Assembly: GCF_001660815.1 (NCBI RefSeq) | Contig: NZ_LYMI01000023.1 | Location: 124,001 to 188,000 of the forward strand | Length of the DNA stretch: 64,000 bases | Direction of reading: 5' to 3' | Source: Xanthomonas nasturtii | Lineage (GTDB): Bacteria; Pseudomonadota; Gammaproteobacteria; Xanthomonadales; Xanthomonadaceae | Part shown: positions 56,479 through 64,000 of the stretch, piece after piece | How positions within the stretch are numbered: position 1 is the first letter of the stretch | How the letters are laid out: each line of letters begins with the position of its first letter | Notes under the pieces: model-generated | Databases searched by the model: none | What the model saw: only the letters and a program-made list of their open reading frames with translations | Told to the model about the DNA's origin: nothing | Translations under genes and position numbers: made by a program

Positions 56479-57117
56479 TCAGCCCAGCGCGTGCGCCGGC
56501 GCAACTTGCTCGCCAGTCTCGGCCAGTGCCTGCATGCGCGTCACCACGCCACTGAACAGCCGCGCGGTGGCGGCATCGCGCGTGCGGAATATTTCCTCCA
56601 GCGCGGCGTAATACCACAGCGTGCCTTCGCGCCCGGCAGTGAAGACGTTGAAGATGTCCTGGCCGACAGCGGGGTTTTCCAGGTCCTGCACGATGCTGCG
56701 CGCGTTATAGAGCTTGTCGCAGCCAGACACCAGCAATGCGCGCTCGGGGGTTTTGCGCAGGTGCTCGAGATAGGCCTGCTTGCGCTCGCGCCAATCGCGT
56801 TTGCGTGCGCGCTGGCTGTTGTCCACCTCGGCCTTGTCTTCGGCGGTGGCATCGGTGCAGGCCATCACGATGTCGGCCACTGCATCGCCGAATTGCGCAC
56901 GGATCGAAGCCTGGTGCCCGCCACCGCAGTCTTCCACCACGTCGTGCAGCAGCCCGGCGATGGCCTGCTCTTCATCGCCACCGCATTCCAGTATCAGCGT
57001 GGAAACGCCCAGCAAATGACTCAGGTACGGCACCTGCGTACCCTTGCGCAGTTGCCCGGCGTGGGCGATGCGCGCGTAGTCAACGGCCAGGGCGTAACGT
57101 TCTGTGAGAGCAGTCAT
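56479..57117 (-). CDS. HD-domain protein, RelA/SpoT hydrolase-like (small alarmone hydrolase)
   Basis: A protein of 212 residues that matches only the hydrolase domain of RelA/SpoT. The signature is YARIAHAGQLRKGTQVPYLS with the first metal His, then GLLHDVVEDCGG (HD pair) and KLYNARSIVQDL, equivalent to the KLADRLHN region. The synthetase and regulatory domains are absent, as in stand-alone alarmone hydrolases (MESH1-like). Hydrolysis of (p)ppGpp or a related nucleotide is therefore likely but not proven. It ends beside the REP-like repeats and is divergent from the EAL gene. Confidence 0.87.
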   Translation of the reverse strand: MTALTERYALAVDYARIAHAGQLRKGTQVPYLSHLLGVSTLILECGGDEEQAIAGLLHDVVEDCGGGHQASIRAQFGDAVADIVMACTDATAEDKAEVDNSQRARKRDWRERKQAYLEHLRKTPERALLVSGCDKLYNARSIVQDLENPAVGQDIFNVFTAGREGTLWYYAALEEIFRTRDAATARLFSGVVTRMQALAETGEQVAPAHALG

Positions 57118-57263
57118 GGGGCGTCCGATGCAAGCGATGCGCGTAGTATCGCCTCACCCGGCTGCCACCGGGTGAGGGCGCTGCGATGAGCGATTCAGGC
57201 TCAATGACGCGCGCTTGCGGCCGATAGGGCTAGGCTCCACTGACGCCGCACGATGGACCTGCC

Positions 57264-58010
57264 ATGACCCAGATTCCTGTTTGCACTGCCTGCCGCGATG
57301 GCCAGGAATTTCCGACCGCCATCACCATGGCGTTCCAACCCATCGTCGATGTCGCCACGCGCAGCATCTACGCGGGCGAGGCGCTGGTACGCGGCATCAA
57401 CGGCGAATCGGCCGGCAGCATCCTGGCCGCGGTGGACGAGCGCAACCGCTATGCCTTCGACCAGGCCTGCCGCATCAAGGCCATCGAATGCGCCGCGCAG
57501 ATCGCACTGCCCGCGCTGCTGTCGATCAATTTCATGCCCAACGCGGTCTACAACCCCGAGCACTGCCTGCGCGCCACGCTCTCGGCCACCGAGCAATACG
57601 GCTGGCCGCTCAATGCCATCATCTTCGAGGTCAGCGAGCAGGAACATCTCGTCGACCCGGCGCATCTGCTCGAGATCCTGCGCACTTACCAGGCGCGCGG
57701 CATGAAAACCGCCATCGACGACTTCGGCGCCGGCTACGCCGGGCTCGGCCTGCTGGCCGAGTTTCAGCCGGATCTGCTCAAGCTGGATATCGCCCTGGTC
57801 CGCGGCATCGACACCGACCGCAGCCGCCAGGCCATCGTGCGCCACGTCACCCGCATGTGCGAAGAACTCGGCGTCGCGGTGATCGCCGAAGGCATCGAAC
57901 AACCCGACCAATACCGCATCCTGCGCGACATGGGCATCCACCTGCAGCAAGGCTATCTGTTCGCCAGACCGCAGATCGGCGCGCTACCGCAGGTGCACTG
58001 GCCGCAGTAA
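57264..58010 (+). CDS. Stand-alone EAL-domain cyclic-di-GMP phosphodiesterase
   Basis: A single-domain protein of 248 residues. Catalytic and metal-binding residues of active EAL enzymes are kept: Glu in GEALVRG, Asn in SINFMPN, Glu in FEVSEQE, the Asp pair in AIDDFGAGYAGL, Lys in LLKLDIALVRG, Glu in VIAEGIEQ and Gln in LQQGYLFARP. It should therefore hydrolyse c-di-GMP to pGpG and influence motility, biofilm and virulence. It begins with CTACRDGQEFP-type sequence before the domain and has no sensor or membrane segment. It resembles the output domain of BLUF-EAL proteins but lacks BLUF. Confidence 0.93.
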   Translation: MTQIPVCTACRDGQEFPTAITMAFQPIVDVATRSIYAGEALVRGINGESAGSILAAVDERNRYAFDQACRIKAIECAAQIALPALLSINFMPNAVYNPEHCLRATLSATEQYGWPLNAIIFEVSEQEHLVDPAHLLEILRTYQARGMKTAIDDFGAGYAGLGLLAEFQPDLLKLDIALVRGIDTDRSRQAIVRHVTRMCEELGVAVIAEGIEQPDQYRILRDMGIHLQQGYLFARPQIGALPQVHWPQ

Positions 58011-58119
58011 GCAGTCGCATGCCAATCGCGCCCCATCGGCACAAGCGCAATCGCCCGACACACCACCCGCACCCGAAGCCATCACCCGGCACGCAAGCCA
58101 CTTAACGATTCCCGATTCC

Positions 58120-59814
58120 CTATTCCCCAGCGCTGGCAAGTTCAGAGGCCGGCACCGGGTTGGCCTGATGCGCGAGGTATTGGTGGACCTGCGCCACCAC
58201 CGCCGCGCCCTCGCCCACCGCGGCGGCCACGCGCTTGACCGAGCCGGCACGCACATCGCCGATGGCGAACACGCCGGGGCGATTGGTTTCCAGCGGCAGG
58301 CAGGCTGGCACGCCATCGCCACGCGCAGTGCCGGTGATGACAAAGCCGCGCTTGTCGGTGTGCACGCAATCCTGCAGCCAACCGGTATTGGGGTCGGCAC
58401 CGACGAACAGGAACAGGTGGCGCAACTCCACGCGCGTGGTTGCACCGTCTGCGCGCGTACGCAGCACTGCAGCCTGCAGGCCGCGCTCGGGGTCGCCCTC
58501 CAGCGCAGACACTTCGGTGCCGGTATGCAGCTGCACATTGGGCAATGCCGCGATGCGCTCGATCAGGTATTGCGACATCGATGCTTCCAGCCCATCGCCG
58601 CGAATGATCAGGTGCAACTCCTTGACCCGCGGCGCCAGAAACGCCACCGCCTGCCCTGCAGAATTACCCCCACCGACCAGCGCCACCACGCCGCCCTCGC
58701 ACAGGCGCGCTTCCACCGGCGATGCCCAGTACGACACGCCGTGGCCTTCGAAGCGCTCCAATCCTTCGATGTCGGGGCGTCGATAGCGCGCACCCGACGC
58801 AATCACCACGGTACTGGCCAGCACCTGTTTGCCATCGGCCAGGTCCAGATGCAGCGCACCATCGTCGCGCCCGCATTCCAGCGTGGCCGCTTCGAGCGGG
58901 ATGGCCAGCTCCGCGCCGAATTTCAGCGCCTGGTTATAGGCGCGGCCAGCCAGCGCCTGCCCGGAAATCCCGGTCGGAAAGCCCAGATAATTTTCGATGC
59001 GTGCCGAGGCGCCGGCCTGCCCGCCAATGGCGCGCTGGTCCATCACCAGCACCGACAAGCCTTCGGAGGCGGCATACACCGCTGTCGCCAGACCGGCCGG
59101 GCCGGCGCCCACAATCGCCACGTCGTAGCGCTTGTCCGGGTCGATGTCCGGGGTCATGCCCAGGCAATGCGCGGCTTCGGCATCGCTGGGCTGGCGCAGC
59201 ACGCGGCCGCTGGGGCACACCATCACCGGCAGGTCGTGCTCCTGGATACCCAGCCGCTCGACCAGCGCGCGGCCTTCGTCGTCGGAGACATCGATCACCG
59301 TGTTGGGGTAGCCATTGCGGGTCAAAAAGCCCTGCAAACGGGTCAGATGCGGGTCGTCCGGCTCGCCGATCAACACCGAGCCGGAGGCATCGCCTTCGAT
59401 CAACCCGACCCGGCGCAGGATCAGCGCGCGCATCACCACTTCGCCCACTTCGGCCGAACTGATCATCAGCGCGCGCAGATGTGCGGTGTCGAACGGCAGC
59501 GCCAGGCAACCGTCCGGCCCGGCGCGCCCGGCCGCCAGCGATGCGCGCCCGGCCAGCTGACTCACCTCGCCGGTGAACTGGCCGGGCGTGTGCCGGGTGA
59601 TCGGTTTTTCATTGCCCAGGCCGTCGCGGCGTACCACCTCGATGGCGCCTTCCAGCACCACCCACACCGGCGCGTGCGCATCGCCCACTTTGAACACGGC
59701 CTCGCCGGCGCCAAACCGCTGCGCCGGCCCGCTGGCAAAGCGCCGCGTGATCGCCAACTGGCCCGCGTCCAGCTCGGGGAACATCTGATGGTGGCGGGTC
59801 TCGTCCAAAGGCAT
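58120..59814 (-). CDS. cNMP-binding/thioredoxin-reductase-like FAD oxidoreductase fusion
   Basis: A three-part protein of 564 residues. Residues 25-150 form a cyclic-nucleotide-binding domain (FGAGEAVFKVGDAHAPVWVV). Residues 185-255 form a glutaredoxin-like segment (DDPHLTRLQGFLTRNGYPN) without a CxxC. Residues 260-555 are a thioredoxin-reductase-like domain with FAD site DVAIVGAGPAGLATAVYAA, NADPH site VVALVGGGNSAGQAVAFLA and GVFAIGDVRAGSVKRVAAAV. Where thioredoxin reductases have CATC, this has WASPVEARLCEG, so disulfide reduction is not expected. The family is annotated as fused regulator/TrxR but its reaction is unknown. Start at MPLDETRHHQ, 59814. Confidence 0.87.
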   Translation of the reverse strand: MPLDETRHHQMFPELDAGQLAITRRFASGPAQRFGAGEAVFKVGDAHAPVWVVLEGAIEVVRRDGLGNEKPITRHTPGQFTGEVSQLAGRASLAAGRAGPDGCLALPFDTAHLRALMISSAEVGEVVMRALILRRVGLIEGDASGSVLIGEPDDPHLTRLQGFLTRNGYPNTVIDVSDDEGRALVERLGIQEHDLPVMVCPSGRVLRQPSDAEAAHCLGMTPDIDPDKRYDVAIVGAGPAGLATAVYAASEGLSVLVMDQRAIGGQAGASARIENYLGFPTGISGQALAGRAYNQALKFGAELAIPLEAATLECGRDDGALHLDLADGKQVLASTVVIASGARYRRPDIEGLERFEGHGVSYWASPVEARLCEGGVVALVGGGNSAGQAVAFLAPRVKELHLIIRGDGLEASMSQYLIERIAALPNVQLHTGTEVSALEGDPERGLQAAVLRTRADGATTRVELRHLFLFVGADPNTGWLQDCVHTDKRGFVITGTARGDGVPACLPLETNRPGVFAIGDVRAGSVKRVAAAVGEGAAVVAQVHQYLAHQANPVPASELASAGE

Positions 59815-60085
59815 GGATCGGCAGCGTTTGAGGGAGATTGCATGCAAGCATGCGCAGTGGTGATGGCAATGGCAATCACGCGATATAGGCAATGCCCACA
59901 ACGACAGCGTGCAGACACACGGCAAGCGCACGCGAGCGGATGCGGCAGGCGAATCTACGTTCGCCAGCGCTTGAAACCGGCGCGCGCAGAGCAGCGCCAG
60001 CCATCCATCAACCAATCAAGCCCAAGCGTGCGCGTTACAGCTGCGCAGGTTCCCAGTGCGGGCCATGCTGCCCGGCGGCCATGCG

Positions 60086-60664
60086 CTAGGCCGGGCGCAC
60101 GCGAAACACCGCACTGATGCGCTCGCCCACTGCGCGCGTGGTTTTGGCAATGCCGTGCGTATGCGTGCGCTGCGAGGCGTGGCTCATCGCCAGCAGGCTC
60201 CCCGGTGCCAACTCCAGCGTGATCGCGCGCGTGCCGGCGTCGTTGGCGCGCAGCTGCATCCGGCGCGGCGCGCCCAGCGACAGCGACGCAATCGGGTACG
60301 GCGCCACCAGCGTATGCAATGCATCGTGATGCATCGCCACGCTGTCGCGCCCATCGCGATACAGATTCATGCCCACCGCGTTGTACGGTGCCGGAAGCAC
60401 CGCCTGCACGGCATCGAGCAAGCGCTGCAGCGGCAGGCCGGCAGGCAATGCGCCGTCCAGACGGTACGACGCCAGCAGACGCGGCACGTCCACCACCCGG
60501 TCGTACATTTCACGGCGCTGGCTGCGCCAGTGCGCGCCATCGCGTAGCGCCGTGAACGCGTCCTGTGCCAGCGCAGGTGACAGCAGCTGCGGCCAGTAGC
60601 GCACGCCACCTTCGCGATCGTCGAGCAGCTGCAGCGGTGCGATGGGCGCGTCGAATAAATCCAT
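60086..60664 (-). CDS. AlkB-like 2-oxoglutarate/Fe(II) dioxygenase
   Basis: A protein of 192 residues, a typical length for bacterial AlkB homologues that repair alkylated bases. Iron ligands are His and Asp in SVAMHHDALH and a C-terminal His in HTHGIAKT; the 2-oxoglutarate Arg is in RISAVFRVRP. NLYRDGRDSV replaces the usual NxYxxGxDxIxxHxD pattern closely. The start at 60664 (MDLFDAPIAPLQLL) gives the standard length; an upstream start would add a non-homologous tail. It is divergent from the GH92 gene with about 200 bases between. Target (DNA or RNA base) not determinable here. Confidence 0.9.
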   Translation of the reverse strand: MDLFDAPIAPLQLLDDREGGVRYWPQLLSPALAQDAFTALRDGAHWRSQRREMYDRVVDVPRLLASYRLDGALPAGLPLQRLLDAVQAVLPAPYNAVGMNLYRDGRDSVAMHHDALHTLVAPYPIASLSLGAPRRMQLRANDAGTRAITLELAPGSLLAMSHASQRTHTHGIAKTTRAVGERISAVFRVRPA

Positions 60665-60868
60665 CGCCGCGATATGCGGGCGCGTGCAGCCGATTTCATC
60701 ACCACGATTCCGTCGTGCGCCGCGCGAGGCCGACCAGTTCAGTTTTACGCCGCGCACGCCCAGCCAGCGAACCCAACCATGACACCACTGCCATCACGTG
60801 GCGCACGTAGGTGGCGTGCCCGCGGCGCTGTGCTACGGTCCGGCGCTGCACCCGCTGGAGCACTCTGC

Positions 60869-63223
60869 ATGTCGTCTCGGTTGATCGCCCCACGTCGGGC
60901 TCATTGGCTGGCAGTGCTTGCCGCCGTCGTCGCAGTTTCCAGCAACGCTGCGCCACGCGCGCCCGCGACGGCCTTCGATGCGGTAGACCCGTTTGTCGGC
61001 ACCGGTGGCGAAGGCCACACCTATCCCGGCGCCACGGTCCCGTTCGGCATGGTGCAGCTGAGCCCCGACACCCAGATCAAACCGCGCAAGGAAGCCTATG
61101 GCTGGGCTGCGGGTTACCGGCATAGCGACACCACCATTGTCGGCTTTTCGCATACGCATTTTTCCGGCTCCGGGCATTCGGACCTGGGCGACATTCTGCT
61201 GATGCCGCAGGTGGGCGAGATCAAGCGCGAACGTGGCGACGCGAACACGCCCGGCAGCGGCTACACCGCGCAGTTCGATCACAGCAGCGAACAGGCGCAG
61301 CCCGGCTATTACGCGGTAACCCTGAAAGACAGCAACATCCGCGCCGAGCTCACCGCCAGCGCGCGCGTGGGCGTGCATCGCTATCACTTTCCGAGAGGCG
61401 CGCCGGCGCATGTGCTGGTCGATTTGCGCACCAGCCTGTACGACTACCCGGGCAAGGTGCAGTGGTCGCGGCTGCGCGTGCACAGCGATGACACCGTCAC
61501 CGGCTTTCGCGAAACGCGCGGTTGGGCGCCCGGCCGGCAACTGTATTTCGCCATGCGGTTTTCGCGCCCGCTCACCGCCACGCAACTGCACGACACCGAG
61601 CAGGACATCCCATACACGGGCTTCCCACCGCCCGGCGCGAACAACCCGGCGCAGCGCGCGCAGATCGAAGGCCGGCAACTGGTGGGCGTGTTCGATGTGG
61701 CCAACGACGGCACCCCGCTGGTGGTGACCGTCGCGCTATCGCCGGTCAGCGAAGCCGGCGCCATCGCCAATCTCGATGCGGAAGTACCGGGCTTCGATTT
61801 CGACCGCGTGCGCGCCGATGCACGCACGCAATGGACGCAGGCGCTGGCGGCGATCGATGCACAAGGCACGCCGCAACAACGCACCCAGCTCTACACCGCG
61901 CTGTATCACACGCTGCTCGGCCCCACATTGTTCATGGACAGCGATGGGCACTATCGCGGGCCGGACAACGCCGTGCATCAAGCCAGCAGCTGGACCAACT
62001 ATTCCACCTTCTCGTTGTGGGATACCTATCGTGCCCTGCACCCGTTATTGACACTGGTGCAGCAGCCACAACGCAGCAGCGACATGGTCAACTCGCTGCT
62101 CGCCGCACGCCGCGACAGTCCGTACGGCATCCTTCCGGTGTGGGCATTCCACGGCCTGGAAACCTGGTGCATGATCGGCTACCACGCGGTGCCGGTGATT
62201 GCCGATGCGTACATGAAGGGCATCGGCGGCTTCGACGCCGACGAGGCCTTGCAGGCAATGGTGGCCAGCGCCGACTACGGTCCGTACGACGGCATCGCGC
62301 AATACCGCGAGCTCGGCTATGTGCCCATCGACGAAGAAGGCGAAGCGGCGTCCAAGACGCTGGAATACGCCTTCGACGACTGGACCATCGCACGCATGGC
62401 CCAGGCGCTCGGCAAGCCAGAGATCGCCGCCGAATTCAACAAGCGCGCCGGCAATTGGAAACACGCCTTCGACCCGGCCACTGGCTACATGCGCGCACGC
62501 ACGCGCGCCGGCAATTTTCGCGAACCGTTCGACCCTTCGGCCAGCGGCTACGGCAGCGACTACACCGAAGGCAATGCATGGCAATACTCGTGGTACGTGC
62601 CGCAAGATGTGGCCGGGCTGGCCGCCGCGCATGGCGGCGAAGACAAACTCCTCGCGCGCCTGGATGCGGTGTTCGATGCCAAGGTCGACCCCAAGGTGTT
62701 CGAACACATGGAAGACATCACCGGGCTGATCGGCTGGTATGCGCATGGCAACGAACCCAGCCACCACGTGGCCTATCTCTACGCCTACGCCGGCCAGCCG
62801 TGGCGCACGCAGGCGCGCCTGACCCAGATCATCGGTAGCCAGTACCACGCCGGCCCCGAAGGCCTGGCCGGCAACGACGACCTTGGCCAGATGTCGGCCT
62901 GGTATGTATTCACCACGCTGGGCTTTTATCCGGTGGCGCCGGGCAGCAATCAATACATCATCGGCCGCCCGTTCCTGCCGCGCGCCACGCTCAATCTGCC
63001 CAATGGCAAGCGCTTCAGCATCGTCGCCGATGGCTTGAACGCGTCACGCCCGTATATCGGCAGCGCCACGCTCAATGGCCAGGCCTTGAACCGCGCCTAC
63101 CTGACGCATCAGGAGATTCAGGCCGGCGGCGAGCTGCGTTTCCGCATGCAGGCCACGCCGAACCAGCAGTGGGCAACGGACCCGACGCAGCGGCCGTATT
63201 CGATGTCGGCGCAGCCCCGCTGA
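60869..63223 (+). CDS. GH92 family alpha-mannosidase, secreted
   Basis: A calcium-dependent exo-alpha-mannosidase of 784 residues. A signal peptide (LAVLAAVVAVSSNAAPRA) is followed by the GH92 N-terminal beta domain (DPFVGTGGEGHTYPGATVPFG, GFSHTHFSGSGHSDLGD). The catalytic alpha/alpha barrel shows TFSLWDTYRALHPLL, YVPIDEEGEAASKTLEYAFDD, GNAWQYSWYVPQD and GNDDLGQMSAWYVFTTLGFYP, which hold the metal and catalytic acids. GH92 enzymes trim alpha-linked mannose from N-glycans and mannans; against plant or eukaryotic glycoproteins this gives sugar to the bacterium (inference). Start at 60869 follows TGGAG. It is convergent with the DUF429 gene, one base apart. Confidence 0.95.
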   Translation: MSSRLIAPRRAHWLAVLAAVVAVSSNAAPRAPATAFDAVDPFVGTGGEGHTYPGATVPFGMVQLSPDTQIKPRKEAYGWAAGYRHSDTTIVGFSHTHFSGSGHSDLGDILLMPQVGEIKRERGDANTPGSGYTAQFDHSSEQAQPGYYAVTLKDSNIRAELTASARVGVHRYHFPRGAPAHVLVDLRTSLYDYPGKVQWSRLRVHSDDTVTGFRETRGWAPGRQLYFAMRFSRPLTATQLHDTEQDIPYTGFPPPGANNPAQRAQIEGRQLVGVFDVANDGTPLVVTVALSPVSEAGAIANLDAEVPGFDFDRVRADARTQWTQALAAIDAQGTPQQRTQLYTALYHTLLGPTLFMDSDGHYRGPDNAVHQASSWTNYSTFSLWDTYRALHPLLTLVQQPQRSSDMVNSLLAARRDSPYGILPVWAFHGLETWCMIGYHAVPVIADAYMKGIGGFDADEALQAMVASADYGPYDGIAQYRELGYVPIDEEGEAASKTLEYAFDDWTIARMAQALGKPEIAAEFNKRAGNWKHAFDPATGYMRARTRAGNFREPFDPSASGYGSDYTEGNAWQYSWYVPQDVAGLAAAHGGEDKLLARLDAVFDAKVDPKVFEHMEDITGLIGWYAHGNEPSHHVAYLYAYAGQPWRTQARLTQIIGSQYHAGPEGLAGNDDLGQMSAWYVFTTLGFYPVAPGSNQYIIGRPFLPRATLNLPNGKRFSIVADGLNASRPYIGSATLNGQALNRAYLTHQEIQAGGELRFRMQATPNQQWATDPTQRPYSMSAQPR

Positions 63224-63224
63224 G

Positions 63225-63941
63225 TCAGAAGTAGATGCCCATGCGCAGGCCGCAGGCGTCGCGCTCGACCACCGCCGGCAGGCTGCCGGCGGTGCCTGCC
63301 GCGATCCGCTGCGCGCTCCAGCAGGCCGCCAGGGCGTCCAGCACATCGTCTGGCTGCGCGCAGGCACGCGGCACGCGCTCCAGCAGCGAGGCAACGCGCG
63401 CCGCGCCGTAGTGGCCGCCTAACAACCGGCAGCGTTGCCGCTGCCCTTCGGTGCTTTTCTTTGCTGCAGCCAGGCCCGGCCCGCCGGCAAGCGCCGCAAA
63501 CGATACCTCCGGATGCACCTCGAACACACGTGCTGCCCATGCGGGGTCTGCCCGCAGGGCGTCGTCCCAATCGCGGATCTTGGGCAGCAACACAAACGAC
63601 TGCACGCCAAAACCACGCTGCTTCTCATGATCCAGCACGCGATGCAGCGCAGAGGCTTCCGCTTGCGTGCGTGCCTGCAAGATGCCACGCAGCGGCGCAG
63701 CAAAGATGCTGCACGCACGCCGCCCGCCCACGAATTGGCGCGCCTGCGCATCCGCCGCGCGCGGTGCGTGCTCGCTCAGCCCGATTGGGACATCCACGCC
63801 CAGCACGTCCACCGCATGCAGGGCCACTGCCAGTGCAGCCACGGTTGGGTAGTAGGCAAATGCCAGTACGTCGCCGTTGTCCCACACGGCGATCCAGCCA
63901 CTGCGCGCGCCATCGACGCCGACACACCAAGCTTGTTGCAC
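63225..63941 (-). CDS. DUF429-family protein
   Basis: About 238 residues. The opening CVGVDGARSGWIAVW is the DUF429 RNase H-fold motif with its first Asp, then GVDVPIGLSE (second acidic position) and RRACSIFAAPLRGIL and FEVHPEVSFAALAGG, all diagnostic. The C-terminal DDVLDALAACWSAQRI completes the acidic set expected for an RNase H-like nuclease, but no activity is established for the family. I take the GTG at 63941 as start, with AGAGAA upstream; a longer frame runs to the window edge, so the start is uncertain. No partner gene visible within the window. Confidence 0.82.
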   Translation of the reverse strand: MQQAWCVGVDGARSGWIAVWDNGDVLAFAYYPTVAALAVALHAVDVLGVDVPIGLSEHAPRAADAQARQFVGGRRACSIFAAPLRGILQARTQAEASALHRVLDHEKQRGFGVQSFVLLPKIRDWDDALRADPAWAARVFEVHPEVSFAALAGGPGLAAAKKSTEGQRQRCRLLGGHYGAARVASLLERVPRACAQPDDVLDALAACWSAQRIAAGTAGSLPAVVERDACGLRMGIYF

Positions 63942-64000
63942 GGTTACAGATTCTCTTGCGTAAAGAATGGACGAGGTGACCCTGGAGTGACGCACGCGCA

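Noticed and set aside
1..64000. CRISPR arrays, tRNA or rRNA genes, TAL effector repeats, IS elements
   Set aside because: I looked for these and saw no spaced direct repeats, tRNA cloverleaf sequences, 34-residue TAL repeats or transposase motifs.

Overview
The window is high-GC chromosomal DNA from a plant-associated gammaproteobacterium, almost certainly a Xanthomonas. The evidence is: a Xanthomonadaceae-type type IV secretion effector with an XVIPCD tail; a very large AvrE-type type III effector (best match XopAM/HopR1) behind a perfect PIP box; a lexA2-imuA-imuB-dnaE2 mutagenesis cassette with the 14-bp LexA2 operator known from Xanthomonas; and an ACE-like M2 dipeptidase. I see no rRNA, tRNA, CRISPR array, integrase or insertion sequence.

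Layout. 1-1.6 kb: the end of minCDE (minD partial, minE), a terminator, and a small HEXXH protein. 1.7-8.2 kb: an OmpR-type two-component system divergent from a three-gene envelope operon (GT39 glycosyltransferase, PAP2 phosphatase, EptA-type phosphoethanolamine transferase), together looking like a regulated lipid A modification module. 8.3-12.4 kb: M2 peptidase, then the XVIPCD protein. 12.7-14.4 kb: a Bcr/CflA MFS pump and a small protein. 14.5-17.8 kb: a tandem glycine riboswitch and gcvP; gcvP carries a palindrome-rich in-frame insertion. 18-25 kb: lipoprotein carboxylesterase, aldo/keto reductase, catalase KatE, a PAS-AraC regulator and a small secreted protein. 25-31 kb: S9 peptidase, an outer-membrane transporter-like protein and an OPT peptide transporter.

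31-40 kb: a secreted hypothetical protein, a frameshifted HDOD gene, then dnaE2, imuB, imuA and lexA2 on the minus strand. An AbrB-Doc toxin-antitoxin pair runs divergently from the lexA2 control region. 40-46 kb: a Lys/Ala-rich histone-like protein, a short DUF763 protein, and the paoABC molybdenum aldehyde oxidoreductase operon. 46.7-53.4 kb: decayed or non-coding DNA, the 2049-residue AvrE-type effector, and its long leader with PIP box. 53.4-64 kb: a UvrA paralogue, REP-like palindromic elements, a small RSH-like hydrolase, an EAL phosphodiesterase, a cNMP-domain/thioredoxin-reductase-like fusion without CxxC, an AlkB-like dioxygenase, a GH92 mannosidase and a DUF429 protein.

Genes of the same pathway are grouped: DNA damage response (lexA2, imuA, imuB, dnaE2, with uvrA2 and an AlkB-like gene elsewhere), envelope modification, oxidative stress, and host or competitor interaction (XopAM, XVIPCD effector). 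The most interesting signals are the XVIPCD protein without a recognisable toxin domain or immunity partner, the PIP-box leader with a well-initiated small ORF ahead of the effector, the toxin-antitoxin pair sharing a control region with lexA2, and a hairpin-rich in-frame insertion in gcvP.
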